From Emmonsiellopsis sp. PD_33 (Eukaryota; Ascomycota; Eurotiomycetes; Onygenales; Ajellomycetaceae), in assembly GCA_032988165.1 (NCBI GenBank), contig JANTQF010000250.1, positions 1 through 51,163 on the forward strand: DNA of 51,163 bases, in the 5' to 3' direction. Positions 32,946-45,465 of the stretch are shown here, one piece after another (position 1 is the first letter of the stretch; each line of letters opens with the position of its first letter). The position numbers and the translations under genes are program-made. The notes beneath the pieces were generated by a model. That model worked only from the letters and a program-made list of their open reading frames with translations, had not been told where the DNA came from and did not search any database.

Positions 32946-35918
32946 ATGGCGTCTGGATTGGGTGCGAATAATCCTGCGATGTGAGTACAACATACGTTCT
33001 AGGGGGGGCAAATGAAAGGATATTCAGCTCCTAAAACGGGAGCTCATATTTCCAGTAGTGTGCAAAAAGGCCTTCTTTTGGTACCTGGTTTTTTTTGACA
33101 TAAGGGGAGGAGGCGGAAATTAGACCTTTCACATGCATATGCTGATTTCCTTCTCCGTCTTCCACCATTTTAGCTCCGAAATCGATGGCGAAAAGGACCT
33201 GCTCAATGCTCTTGCGGAGGGCGACTCGATGACTGCTGAGATCAGCGAGTATCTTGCGAGGTGAGAGATATCGCTTATTTTTCTTTTCGCTGGGATTTCG
33301 TCCTCTATTTACAAGGGCGCTGCATTACGTCGAGAAGAAATGTGCTTATAATCTGTGCTGGTGCTCTATAGATTTCGTATTGCTGCGCAGAATGCTATAT
33401 TCCAGTATTTCGAGACCGGGAGGGAGGCGGCGGCACCCAGCGTCGAAGGTCGACTGTGGGATATGCATGGGAAGATCAACAAACAGTTTCGCGATCATTT
33501 GTCGCATGTGAGTTTTGGACGCCCTATCATCGCTACACCGTATATATATACATCTAACACTCTTCTATCATCTAGTTCCGTGACGACAGGAAAAGACCGG
33601 TCGAAAAAAGAAAGCTCCAAAATCACTATTTAACGTTTATAAAATCAAGCCAGCGCTTCTATCGTGGATTTATACAGCACCTCGTTTCGCGATTCGACTG
33701 CATCCCTGAGTTAGAGAAGTTGGCAAAGGAGCTTAAATTTGAAAGTAAGCTATGCGCCGTATCTATGGATGTCTCGCGGGTTATAATTTTACGTGCATCC
33801 TGCTAATTACCTTTGCGCTTTCGCCTTAAACAGCTCTCGCTGGTGAAGAAAAGCCCGAAATTTCCGAGTCTCTCCGCAAGAGCGTCCTGCTTTCCTGCCA
33901 TGCCAACCTTATCCGCCTTGGTGATCTGTCACGCTATCGTGAGATGGAATTGGTTCCGCCCACGAAAAGTCGAAACTGGGACCCAGCTGTCGGGTATTAT
34001 AAACTGGCTGATACGCTTAACCCCGACTCGGGAGTATCGCATAATCAACTCGCTATCATTGCGCTTGCGGATGGAAACCATCTCCAAGCAACATACCATC
34101 TCTATCGTGCGCTATCTGCTCAAGAACCCCACCAGGCGGCCAAAGGGAATCTGGAGCTGGAATTCAAAAAAATTATACGAGCCTGGGAGAAGGGAAAGCT
34201 TATACCAAGCTGCAAAGACGAAAAGGCGACTTTAATCTCGCTATTCATCTATCTCCATGCTCGGTGTTACAAAGGAGTAGATTTTCCCGAACGCGAGGAG
34301 CTTGAAAATGAGATTCTCAGACAAATAGCTGTTGATCTGAAAGGAGCTTCTCTGGATCCCCACCTCCTTCAGAAGTTTTGTTTGATCAACATCGCTGCTG
34401 AAGCATATGCGAATTCTAGAAAGGAGAATGGGACCGACACACGGGATGCTCCCGTCATTTTCCAGAGCCTTAACATTAAAACTTTTCTTACACTCTTGCA
34501 AATCCTGCTGGCTGAGCTGGAATCTTCAGCTGCTACAGCTAACGAGTCTGAGAAAATTACTTCTGCCGCACAATCCGTCCTCCCGCCTCTGCGGCACTAC
34601 AGCTCTTGGCTTATTTCGAACAGCACCTCTTTGGTTTCGCAGTCGCCTGGTTCCTCGGTATATGTGCAGATCAGTGCATTTTTGAAGATGTACACAAAAA
34701 CATTAAATATTCTTACGTCGAGTTTCGATGCGCCTAACTTACCCGATGTCAACTATCTACTTTACGAAGACGAGGACGCCCTAAGCTTCAGCCCGTTGAT
34801 GAACGCCATCACAGCTGCAAAATATGTTGATGACCGTGGGCAAAAGACGGCCAGGGCGAGTGATGTCGAGAAGAAATTTCCTGTGGATGTTGAAATGCTT
34901 TATCGCGTGCGGGAGTTTATTATTCATGGGCTTCAGTTGGTTACTCAGGAGGTATGAATCGATACTATTTCGACGCCCTTATCGGCGTATCTGCTAACAT
35001 TATTTTCGATAGAAAATACCCGTCGTCTTGTCAACTATTAACGACTCAAGTGTCTTCATCTACAAAGAAGAAGGCCTCTCCCAATTCTCCGACCCAAATG
35101 CTCAGCACCAACATGCCGCGGACAACGAGGGGATAGTTTCTCATCCAACAGAACCTAATCATGAATCAACGGAACCCTCCAACTCCCAATCTGCATCTGC
35201 ATCTATATTTTTCGAGATGAACCAAATGGTCGATAACCTTGTCGAGTCCGAACCTACTGAAAGCTGTCCACCAATCGAACGGACTCGTTCCTCATCCTCA
35301 GCTTGGCACAACGCAAACCTGAACCCCAATAACGGAATATCACAAAACACCAATCGCCCAGATCATGGATTTCCAACTTTCAGTTCATACAGCCCGACAA
35401 TCGAACCCTTAGCTCCACAACAATCCTACTCTCCCCGCCCCGCCTTGCCAAGTATTCTTAACACCCCCTTTGCTCCACAGCCAGGCGAGTCCATATCCCC
35501 CGGCACCCGTCCTTCCACCGCAAGGCAAACGGACCAGTTCTCCATGGGCATGAATAGCAGCAACAATAGCGTGTATCCTCCAGACTTGTCCCCACATTAC
35601 ATGGCATTCCAAAACAACCTACAGCCCCCTTCTACGCCTCACGATTACATAACAAGTCCAACACAGATACCATCACCCGGTCTTCCCTATGGTGGCGCAG
35701 GAGGATATGGAGCGGGCCGACCGTTCATCCAACCACCACCAGGCCTCGCATTTGGATATCCTCATTATAATGATTGGGGTCAGCCGTCTAGTCCATATTC
35801 GTATCAATACTCGTCAAATCCCGCGCCTACTGGGTCAAACTCTCAGAGCTCGAAGGGGCCGCAGCGGTTGGGGGTGGGTGTTATTGGACAGACGCCGCCA
35901 AGTGGCCAGGGTGGATGA
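32946..35918 (+). CDS. EST1/SMG7-like protein
   Basis: Exons 32946-32980, 33174-33260, 33372-33507, 33576-33744, 33834-34951 and 35013-35918 give 816 aa. The N-terminal half has the Est1/SMG5-7 layout. A 14-3-3-like helical domain contains LWDMHGKINKQFRDHL, FYRGFIQHLVSRF and ANLIRLGDLSRYRE. A TPR-rich domain follows with AVGYYKLADTLNPDSGVSHN and ATYHLYRALSAQEPHQAAKGNL. In relatives the 14-3-3 fold binds phospho-Ser on UPF1 during nonsense-mediated decay or supports telomerase. The C-terminal third is Pro/Ser/Gln/Tyr-rich and disordered, as in SMG7/Ebs1 rather than SMG6, and no PIN nuclease domain is present. NMD adaptor is my preferred reading, from architecture only. Confidence 0.88.
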
Positions 35919-36243
35919 TTTTTGGCAAGATTGTTTCTGAGGAACTTTTTGATTTTTATGCTCGTGGAATGACAACAGATAACAACACACTTTTTATGGC
36001 CTTCTTATCCAGGCCGGGTGGAGGTTTTGGGTGTTCCGTGCGGAGAATTGAGGTTCATGTGAATGGAGAAGTACCGCCTATAACCATCAACGCGTTACGG
36101 ATAGGTAGTCGGTATTCGAGACGACACCGCGAAGCCGATTCCACCGCCAATTGACGTGCGTCAATACCATGCATGCTCATCATCGCGTCCTGCACGCTTC
36201 GTCTTGACCATGGCAGACCACCCATTTTCCGCCCGCGACTCAT

Positions 36244-36253
36244 TATATATAAG
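36244..36253 (+). promoter_or_regulatory. TATA-box-like element
   Basis: TATATATAAG sits in GC-moderate DNA and is followed about 40 nt later by a C/A-rich stretch typical of fungal 5' leaders (CAACCGACACG, CCACATCCAACACC). It could drive the small frame starting at 36408. Confidence 0.4.
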
Positions 36254-36407
36254 CCTCTCTGTGCCTTGACCAGGTAACGACACTTGTGTTTCATTTTCCG
36301 TCAACCCGCCCACCACCAGCTTCAACCGACACGTATCTCCACATCCAACACCATACCATGCTCTGCTGAAATTAGAAAGGCAGTCTTATCCGCCCTCTCA
36401 AACTCGA

Positions 36408-36691
36408 TGAATCCAATCCCAAAACGCAGTGTTTACCTCTCTACGCTCCCGCAAGATGAAACTATTCCGCTCGGAACATCCCTCTCATCGGCCGGCTACC
36501 CTGTTCCCTTCAACAACCTGACAGTCTATATGCCAATGGTGGTAGGATGGCAACAAGCTTTTCGCCAGGGTAGGTTAGGGGCCTTTCGTATTTGGAAAGC
36601 CCTTTCCCCCCTTCGAATGAGATGGGATGGAATACATCGGAGCCAACTAGTGTGCATATATAAGGAAAGGGATATAGATATTGGGGCATAG
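36408..36691 (+). CDS. Hypothetical small protein candidate (94 aa)
   Basis: A frame from ATG at 36408 begins MNPIPKRSVYLSTLPQDE and includes PFNNLTVYMPMVVGW. The first 55 residues or so look more protein-like than chance, while the end looks like untranslated sequence. A GTAGGT near 36570 might be a splice donor that would change the C-terminus. A shorter ATG-TGA frame lies just upstream at 36358. I recognise no family; low confidence. Confidence 0.22.
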
Positions 36692-38010
36692 GATATAGTC
36701 GATCATCTTCTCTTTTTTATGACACAATGAGAAATAAGCAACATTCTTCCACTGCCTATATTAATGTGTATATAGCCTGGCTAGCCATGGTCGGATCGCT
36801 GGGGGGTTTTGATATGTTCTTTTTTTCCCTTCTTTCTTTTCAGATGTTTATAAACACTAGAAATATTGTTGTCGAAGCTGTTGGAGTTTACTTATTTATT
36901 GATTATAATCATTATTATTCTTTTCCTGTGTCTACATACTATATCCTCTCCGACCCCCCCCCCCACCTTTTTTTTCCCCTTTCTCTGCATCTGCGATAAT
37001 GGATGTTGCGCATGCATATATGTATGCCACCTACTGCCCCCAAAAAATACATAAGGCCCCCCCTCCCCTCCATCCACCTTTCAGAAAAGAAATGTGAAAT
37101 TTTCGTAACGGACTCAGAATACACTACGTACCCGCCTTGCCTTCCCCCCCTCTGAACCTTCCCCAGGCTCTCGACCTCCAAGACCACCACCATTGCAAAA
37201 ATCTTCTATATATATATAACGCTCTTGGCCACATATGGTTTCCCTAAGATACCCAGTTAAGGATGTAGCAGAAAATAGATATAATAATAACAAATGCGAT
37301 TTTCTTATTTCGTTCCGTTGTTGAAAACGATTTTTCTTCTTCTTCTTCTTCTTCCTTTTACCGGGGGTTGTGAGGGGAGGGGGGAGAATTCTTTCGTTTT
37401 CTTTTCCCTCCTGCTATCCATCCATCGATCAAGCTTATCCATGCTCCATCTCTTATTGCTTGTTATATATCCGTGTTCATGGTTCATTTTCTTTTCTCTT
37501 TCTCTTATCCATTTCCTACTCCTTATTTATTTATTCCCTGACGCTGACAAAAAAAATATCTCCGTCTTCGCCAATACTTATTCTCTTTCTATCTAATTAT
37601 CTCGTAACCCGGAGTCATCCAGTCCAATCGCTCCCATCCTACAGGAAGTAAGGGGGAAGGAAGGGAAGGGACAATAAAAACCGAAAATCAGCCGGAAAAA
37701 AATTAATAAATAAAGGAGGATCATGCCGAAAAATACCACTTGGTTGAATGTGGTATTTTATATTCCAGTTAATAGGAGGAAAAAGTGTTTTAAAATCTGT
37801 TTCTAAAAGAGAACAATCTATAGCCAAATACATGATGAAAGGATTTGGCTACTAAATTGTGTAGAGTTTATGGGGTGAGGGGTTGAAAAAGGTGAGGGTG
37901 AGGTGGGTATCTGGGGTTGAACCTGTGGAAAGTGGGTTGACTACTCCTCCCCCCTATTTAGTCGTAGTAGGGAGGTGTATGCCGGGGGGAGAGTGTCGTT
38001 TTTAGCGGAT

Positions 38011-39510
38011 TTATGAGGATGCGTAGGTTTGTTTGGGGAACGGGTAGCTGGGTGGATGGCATCTGGGTTAGTATGTGATACTAATATATGGCAGGGGAAG
38101 TTGGTGGTCGATATGGGGTATACTCACGATGGGCCCAACTCTCGGATGCTAAGGCTAGCAAGCCATTGACCCATATCGACACTTTGCTCGAGGGTCTTGC
38201 CTGCGACAATACCGGCGCAGAAGCCACCGGCAAATGCGTCACTAGAGCAAAAGTCAGTTATCCATGTAATTGAAGGTATTATTATAGATGGAGTTCTATA
38301 TCATACCCAGCACCATTGGTGTCGTTGATCTCATCCTTGGAGATCGCGTGGACGGGAGTCTGTTTGACTTGGACATTGCCAGCCTCATCAGCCACAGCGG
38401 CGATGGTGGGGTCAGTGCCCTGGGTGATGATGACGGTTCGGGACCGCTGGGTGTTCTTCTTGGGCAAAGTCGCCATCTTCTTGGCGATCTCCTCAATGTT
38501 GGTGATTCCCCATCCGTGGTTTTCGGAGTATGAGAGAGCCTCGGTCTCGTTACCAAGGATGAAGTCGGTGTAGGGGATGACGGAGTCAAGTTGGTCCTTG
38601 AAGAATTGAGGAATGAAGGGGGCGGAGAGAGAGAGCATGAAGGTCTTTAAAGGACTGTTAGTATTGCAATGAAACAATTTGCAGTTCTTTAACCGCAAAA
38701 ATCCACAGGTTGCAAGGAGCAAAATACGGTGAACCACTTATCTGTAGTACATACCTTATTCTTCGCAGCAGCCTCCTCAGCCAATGCCAGGATAGCAGGC
38801 ACACAGACGGTCAAATGGTAACCGCCAACATAATAGACCTTGGCCTTCTCGACCAAAGACCAGATATCCGGCCGCTTCAAGTGCTCCAACTTGTACTCAT
38901 TGCAAGCCGCAAGATTGGTCACCATACTCCGGTCATGGCCAGTGATGATAACACCGCAGCGGCCGGTGGGCTGCACTTCGTCGACAAGGTACTCGGTGTG
39001 GATACCAGCCTTGGTGCATGCCTCTTGGAGGATCTCAGCGTACCTGTCCTTGCCAACGCAGCCGATGTACATGACGGAGTTGGGAGGGAGCATATACTAG
39101 GCAAAGTTAGCAAGGGGTTCGGGTTGGTGAGAATAGATAGATCCCTTTAACAGAGTGATTTTTGCATACCTGAGCGCCACGGGCGGTATTCTGAGCAGCA
39201 CCTCCAGCGATCAGTTTGGCACCGTGGTTCTGGATCAGGTCCTCATAGAGACCCATATGCTTCTCCTCGGCAAGAATCGCATCGTTGGCCTTGACGCCAT
39301 ATTTCTCGAGCATGGCAGCATCTCTAGAACAAACTTTAGCAAAGAAATAGAATGGGAGATGGGAGATATCGCCATTCCACGTACCCAACACCCTGGATAT
39401 CTACAAGAGCGCCAGTTAGCAGACGAAGATGGAATCAGTCCGGGTAGGGGTCAATTACCTAGGAGAGGGTTCTCCAGACAGAGGAGGGAGTATCCTTCAG
39501 CAGCAGCCAT
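38011..39510 (-). CDS. ADO1: Adenosine kinase
   Basis: Seven exons (39510-39459, 39400-39385, 39323-39170, 39096-38755, 38644-38307, 38241-38128, 38047-38011) give 350 aa. It is a PfkB-family ribokinase phosphorylating adenosine to AMP, important for purine salvage and for clearing adenosine made by the S-adenosylmethionine cycle. Visible features are CLENPLLDIQGVGD at the N-terminus, GGAAQNTARGAQ, GCVGKDRYAEIL, TGRCGVIITG and the C-terminal PfkB signature DTNGAGDAFAGGF with catalytic Asp302. It ends YPFPKQTYASS. Exon 2 is just 16 nt (it supplies most of DIQGVG), and the last exon is 37 nt. It is divergent from the DUF1770 gene. Confidence 0.95.
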
Positions 39511-39810
39511 TGTGTCGACGTAGGAATCACTTGAGAATGCAGTGTTGGGAGAGTGGGAGAAATGCGCGGGGTGGGATGTTGGAGGATGTTTTTTTGGCGG
39601 GGTTGAGGAGGGACAGAAAATGCAGGAAGAGCCGCATCCAATTTATTTATTCGACGACAGCCAACCTCAACCTCCAAATATCTAATGGATACCCTAGACC
39701 ACCAGCTGCAACACCACACATCCCCGTTTCCTCACACGCTGCTATCCACCCTGTCCCCAAGCAGCAATTATACCTCATAACACCAGAAATCACAACAAAA
39801 GAAAAGAACC
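39511..39810. promoter_or_regulatory. Divergent ADO1/DUF1770 promoter region
   Basis: Exactly 300 bp separates the two start codons. The right side has the C/A-rich leader sequence expected before a fungal ATG (ending AAAGAAAAGAACC). No clear TATA box was found. Confidence 0.5.
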
Positions 39811-40391
39811 ATGACAGATCCCGCCCTCCAACTCGCGGAACTCATCCAATCCGCCTCCATAAACCGCCACCCCTCCCCATCCCGCGACATCAATCCATCC
39901 ACATCCGCATCCAGAAAAGAGCCAGTCCACATCCACCGGCGCGTTCCCTCAGATGCTACGACCATCTCATCAGGAATCATCGACCACAGCCGGTCGATAA
40001 GGCCACTACAGCAACAGCGCCCGCCATTACCGCCCCTGCCCGACCTACGGTTTGAGCAGAGTTATCTGGCGAGCTTGAAGGGGGCAGAGAGTTGGGGGAG
40101 GATTGCGTGGATTACAATTCGGGATCAGGTGAGGAAAATAGCTTCTTCAATGCGTGGAATAACTAGCTGGTTATCATGTTTGAAACGCTCCGTTATTTTA
40201 TCCATGCTAACAACACTCTTCTCTATAATAAACAGGTCCTCCTCCCCCTCATCCAAGGCACTTTATGGACACTGGCTCTTTCAGGATGGCGGTACTGGAA
40301 CCGCGGAGCACGCTTCACCGGCCGCTCGCTGGGGACCAAGATCCGTAGATGGTGGTGGGAGGTTAACAACTGGAAGATACCCGAGGCCTGA
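39811..40391 (+). CDS. DUF1770-family fungal protein
   Basis: Exons 39811-40128 and 40236-40391 give 157 aa. The conserved core DHSRSIRPLQQQRPPLPPLP and LPDLRFEQSYLASL (about residues 59-89) is what I recognise as the fungal DUF1770 family. The C-terminal exon adds a short hydrophobic/aromatic segment (LLPLIQGTLWTLALSGWRYW) and a basic end, so membrane contact is possible. No function is known to me. Confidence 0.75.
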
Positions 40392-41746
40392 CTAGATTTT
40401 GATTTGCGGGATGTTTTTGAAAGGACTGTGCCCCGGTTTTTACGGGCTTATGTTGATGAGATGGGGTTCGGGGTCGTCTAAATAGGCGGGAGAGAGAAAG
40501 ACAATCCAAAGTGGAAACCGGATGGGGCGCGGGATTTGGGCTGTTCTCCCTATTATTCGATACGCGGTGGATATTGATAGTCCATCCATTCTCGTTCTCT
40601 TGGTCGTTGTGGCTATGTAAGATGGATGCATGGATGGCCATGTCCTTCTCGATTGGACATACTGCCCGGCAGTCGGAAGGAGATCAATTTATCCCATCCG
40701 AATCTCGTTAGGGCGACAAGCGCCTTGCCGGCTTTAATAAGCCACGATCTGGGAGGAGTATCATCTTCGGGAGGATGCGATGGCGTTAGGAACAGGGCGT
40801 ATATATCATATCATGTACTATTAGCTATATCCTCGTGATGGAACGGCGTTTATTTTGACATTTTTATATTGTATTTTATTTAGCTGTGGATTTAACTCTA
40901 TATATCATGCTTAACAACCAGTTATGACTTGGGACGAAGAGCAAGAAATACCCTATCTTTTTTGGGATATTTAAAATCTATCATGAATGCTCTCCCGTGT
41001 ATCATCCATCAATCGACACCTCCTCGCTCTCCTATCCTGGAACCATCAACCCTCTCAGGGGGATAGGCCACAGCAAAAAGAAATCACTTCCATAGGCAAC
41101 ACAGGAAGAAAAACACCCTTTTACCGTACAAAAATATAAAATCCAACAAGGAAAAGGGAAAACGATACCTACCCTAGTTCTAGCATATGCCAGTGGGATT
41201 TCTAAAAAAAAAGGGTGGGGGAGGCTGGCGAGGGAAGAAATCGTGAACAATACAAACTAAAAAACATTTGCCCCCTAAATATAATACCGAAGAGATGAAA
41301 GTAAGATTTTATCTATTTGTCTCCCGCATTTGTAAAGAGAGAGATATATAACAAATGGGTTAGTTAACTGAATACCCATTCCATACAGCCAGTCAGTCAT
41401 ACATTGACCCGGTCCCGTCCGTCCATCCATCCATCCATCCGTCTATCAGTGGGAGGAAGCGAGAAAAAACAAATAAAGACGACTCCCATAGCAGGAGAAA
41501 AAAAAGGAAAAAAGAATGGAAGGCATATTTCTCCTACAGTAACGTTTTCGGACGACGTAGGTAAAAAAAAAACGATGAAAAATGAGAAAACGAGAAACTT
41601 TGAAACACGAATGCTCAGAGGCAGAGAGGAAAACGCTATGAAGATGAAGAAGAAGATCCTTAAGGATGGGAGCATGGCAGGCCAAACAAGCAAGAAGGAG
41701 GGATAGAGAAAAGGCAATGAAGTAGGGTGGCTGGAAAGTAGAGAAC
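40392..41746. other. Convergent intergenic region
   Basis: This lies between the 3' ends of the DUF1770 and WHIM-protein genes. It contains A-rich stretches and a CATC repeat near 41422-41440. Frames on both strands around 41400-41717 are low complexity. No gene is supported. Confidence 0.6.
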
Positions 41747-43974
41747 TTAAACGACCCCGTTCTGGCTGGGAGCTGGGGGTTGTGGCGTGGGGGGATCGGT
41801 TTCCATTGGGACCACGGGCGGCGCAGCTGCTGATGGCTGGGGCGTGATTTGACCTTGAGCTGGAGCTTGAGGGATATCTTTCGATTCGGGGAGAGAAGGG
41901 GTGAGAGTTAGAGTTGGAGCTGGACCTGGAACTGCACTGGCGGGAGTAGGGGTGGGGGCGTGCTTTTCTGAGGCAGCCGTAGGGGTAGTCTGTGCCGCGG
42001 ATGGTTGTTGATTTGATAGCGGCGGCGCCGCTAGAGTCTGCTGTACAGCTTCACTTGAAGCGGCCGGCGAAGGGAGAACGGGAGTAGATTTCAAATCCCG
42101 CACCGGACTACTACTCAATGGCTGTTTCCCCTTCCCATACCTCAGCTGCACGACCAGACTTTGCTGACCAACTCCATCCTCCTCACCGTCACCAGGAGTA
42201 ATAGACCCGCCATCGCTCATCTCTTCGTCATCATCGTCTCCATTGAAATCATTATCTTCATCGCCCCCATCCCAGTCATTCTCACTCGACGCGGCATCTG
42301 ATTCCTCATCCATCTCATCAACAGCGTTATACCCGTCAATATCCGCCGCCGTGCCATTCGTCTGCTTCCGATCCCGCCGTGGCCGGCCATTAAATACAGG
42401 CTGTTCACCACCATCATCTGGACTAGGCCGGACGGATTCTGACATCTCCTTCCGCTGGCCGCTCAGCATGGATTCGCCATATGAGCCGCCCACGCGTGCT
42501 CGAACTTGTCGACCGGAGGCTGTGAATGTAGGGCCCGCGGGTTCGCCGGGGGTGGGGAGGCGGGAGTTTCGGGTCGATTTGCGGGTGGTGGGGAGGGCGT
42601 CGGAGGAGAAATCTTCCTCGTCCTCCGAGTATGTGTATTTTAGTTTTTTGCCACGGGTACGGCCTTCGTAGAGGGAGAAGCCTGGTTCGGGTCGTGCGAA
42701 GGCGGCTTTTCGTGCTAGACGGTAGTCGCGGCGTTTTCGTTTCTAAAATAATAGCATGAAGTTAGAATAATGTACGTATAACAATGGTTGATAAACAGGC
42801 GGAGATAACGTTACCTCTTCTGAGCCCTCGAATCTCGGGATGCTAGCATAAATCCGCTCACTCAGACGTCTGGAGTGTTGCGACTTCTCCTCTGCAAGAG
42901 AATCCGCGATAGTCTTCAACTCGGGGATTGTGCCCGCGACGCTCCACCAGGTTCTGTTTTTCAACGCGGGATTGCTCTCCCGGTAGAGTCTGAAATGTGT
43001 ATCATCCTGCCCCTCAATAAGCCAATACCGCCTCTTATACGCATCGTTGCCCCACGGCTGAACCGATAGTGGTTGGTTGAGGTCATCGTCGTGTCGCGCT
43101 TGTTTATAGGATTCCTTCAGTTTGGCTTGCACGGCGTCCGATGCGGATAGGCACCAGAGGATCAGGGTTTTGAGGAATGAGAGCTATATATAGTTAGAAA
43201 GGGAATCTTAGTAGATATTGTTGAGACGGCAGCTTACTCGTTCAGTTGGCGACATGCTCGCGAAGCTCCCTCCGCCGTGAAGCGGGTTTTTGCCGTTCCA
43301 TGATTTTGGCCACTGTGATGAATGGGTCTGGATAACCTCCTCGAGCGCGCGTTGATAATGGCCCCTCCTGTACGTAGATACAACCAATATTAGCATTGTT
43401 TCCGGCCACTCCAAGCTCCATAGCTTCAATGCAGACGCGCCGCGTCTTATCGCATCTTCCGTCCCGTTCGTAGAAAAGGGGTGGGGAGGTTCAAAAAAAC
43501 GTACTCGACATCCTTCTTCCTGTTAAGGATCAACCCAATCAAAGCGCACAACAATCTCTCAATATGATCCCCAGGGACCGCGTCCGTAACCCCCCTCTCG
43601 ATATCTTGCGGTCCGTAATGTGGGAGTGATTTTGGGAATACTTCGCTGAATCTGGCGCGGAACATCACGATAAACTGGTAGTTACAAAAAAAATGTTAGC
43701 CAACGCGCATCGCCACACACCACACGCGTTAAATGCGGGATTTTCGGGCATAAACAGATCGCACAGGGTCCAAATCACTAACCGCGATGTCTGGATTGTC
43801 CGCGAGCACGTACTCGTGCGGCGGCGAGGGGGCACGCTTGGGCGGAGGCGGAGACGCGGGCTTCTTGGGCTTGAAATATTTTTCCAGCCCGAAGCTGCGG
43901 TTTATCGAGGCCGCGACGGTCTCGTCATCTGTGGACGGGGGCGAGGACAGCGAGGAGGAATCTGAATTCGACAT
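41747..43974 (-). CDS. WHIM-domain-like chromatin protein
   Basis: Exons 43974-43783, 43674-43505, 43367-43238, 43183-42815 and 42742-41747 give 618 aa. The middle part reads FLKTLILWCLSASDAV, then QPLSVQPWGNDAYKRRYWLI with FRLYRESNPALKNRTWWSV. This is the WHIM1/WHIM2-like arrangement (hydrophobic helix, then a G-x-D-x-x-x-RRYW strand) seen in ISWI-complex partners that gauge linker DNA. The N-terminus is Ser/Pro-rich. The C-terminal half is disordered: basic KRKRRDYRLARKA, a long Asp/Glu-rich stretch, then Pro/Ala/Thr-rich sequence to the end. I see no bromodomain or PHD finger. Nuclear chromatin remodelling partner is the best guess; the exact yeast counterpart (for example Ioc3-like) is not certain. 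Confidence 0.7.
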
Positions 43975-45465
43975 GATTGTGCTGTTGGAGGATGGTGTGT
44001 CGGAGGTTGGGAGTTGGAGGATGCAAGTATGGGGTTGAGCATGAGTTACGGCTACGGTCGAACTACTGGGTCAAGCGCGGCTATGACGCGGTTCTCTCGT
44101 TTAGAAGCCCCATTGGCCACAGACGGGCTCAACCTGGTTGATATGGCAAATACGGGGATTACTGGAGGGGAAATGTCTGTTTACAAAGGTTTGATTTCGC
44201 ATTATCTCCAAAAATTGCTAACTAAAAGAGCAGAATCTGAAAATCGATGTCATTATCAGCACCAAAGAGCAACCCTGCTTCATAAAGAGCAAACCATCAA
44301 ATCGCCTTAATACGCGCCAAATTGGCGAGATTTGCGCGTCTATTCATCGCTCCAGCACAGACGAGACAAAATGTCCACAACGCCCCACGGTCGTTCAACG
44401 ATTCAAATTCCACAGAAGATGGCACACCGCACGTCACTAATAAGCCGTGCTTTGATGAGTATGCGACTCTAGGAGCTGTGTGCTGCTTTTCGCCTAGTGA
44501 GGCTATGAGCGACGATACCCAAAAATTTGGTGGAAATGTGCGTAACCCACAGCGCAACGCATTCAACATGATGAACAGCACATCGAAGCAGATGCCATCA
44601 GCTTCCGCAATGGAGTTCGCTTGCTGCCATTCCAAATTTTGCCTACCTCGTAGATAGAGTAAACGTCGGCATCAATAAGGCCCCATCGTCAAGGCGATAA
44701 GACAGAATCTGGGCAATAACCCCGCCCATTCAAAGAAAACATTCTCCCAGCATAGAGCGGTCTCGAAGCCGGTCATCCTTCAGGGTGTGAGACAACAACC
44801 AAGATGGTCGCGTAAAAGAAGACTCGACAAACAGCACACGAAGAAAGAACCGATAAAGAAAAAGAGATAGCCAACATATGATGAAACACCTATGAGCAAT
44901 ATAACATCCTGCAGGATAAAAGGCCATTAAGAGACCAACTCGGAGGAAATCGTAGGCAGATGATGGTAGGCTGGTGGTGTATGGGACAACGACTTGGCCA
45001 CCCAAAGAACCGATTTCGTCAAGGACAAAGCGGAATATATATCCTATTGAGTATCAACCACCAACTGATACGTCTGGAGCAAAACTTCGACCTGCGCAGA
45101 GTAACCTGACTGACACGGACAGCGGCGGGCAGGCGAGCGCGTTGAGAATGACTCCTCCCATCATAGCGCGCCCACCAGCAGTAGCACTGGGAAGCCGGGC
45201 CAAAGACCAACGAACAGCGGGCCGTTCCCTCCTCACCATGCCAAACACCGCCAACTACCAGCAGAGGCCAGCCGTGTCGCGGGCGGAGGGCGTTGCTGTC
45301 TGGTGTCTGGTTTTTCCTGTCTCTCGTGGTGAGAATTGATGAGGCGAGGTCGGCCATGGGCGCTAGCCCAACTCGGCTAGCTTAGCGATGCACACCCTAA
45401 AGCCCACACAAGCCATTTCGAGGCGAAATCTCAACCTCATCGACAACCGCCAACTTTGCGAACAG
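43975..45465. other. Intergenic region, no clear gene
   Basis: About 1.5 kb upstream of RPL2. At 44297-44657 both strands stay open for about 110 codons, but the minus frame begins with TTG and neither product is recognisable. The right end, with TCAACCTCATCGACAACC near 45431-45448, is the RPL2 promoter or leader. Confidence 0.45.

Larger units (their letters stand above)
35919..38010. other. Intergenic stretch with one possible small transcript
   Basis: About 2.1 kb between the EST1-like stop and the adenosine kinase stop. Apart from the TATA-headed candidate at 36.24-36.69 kb, it holds AT-rich simple sequence: T/C runs near 36950-36985, a TTC run near 37334-37352 and a TATATA stretch near 37206-37218. 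No other gene is supported. Confidence 0.5.
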
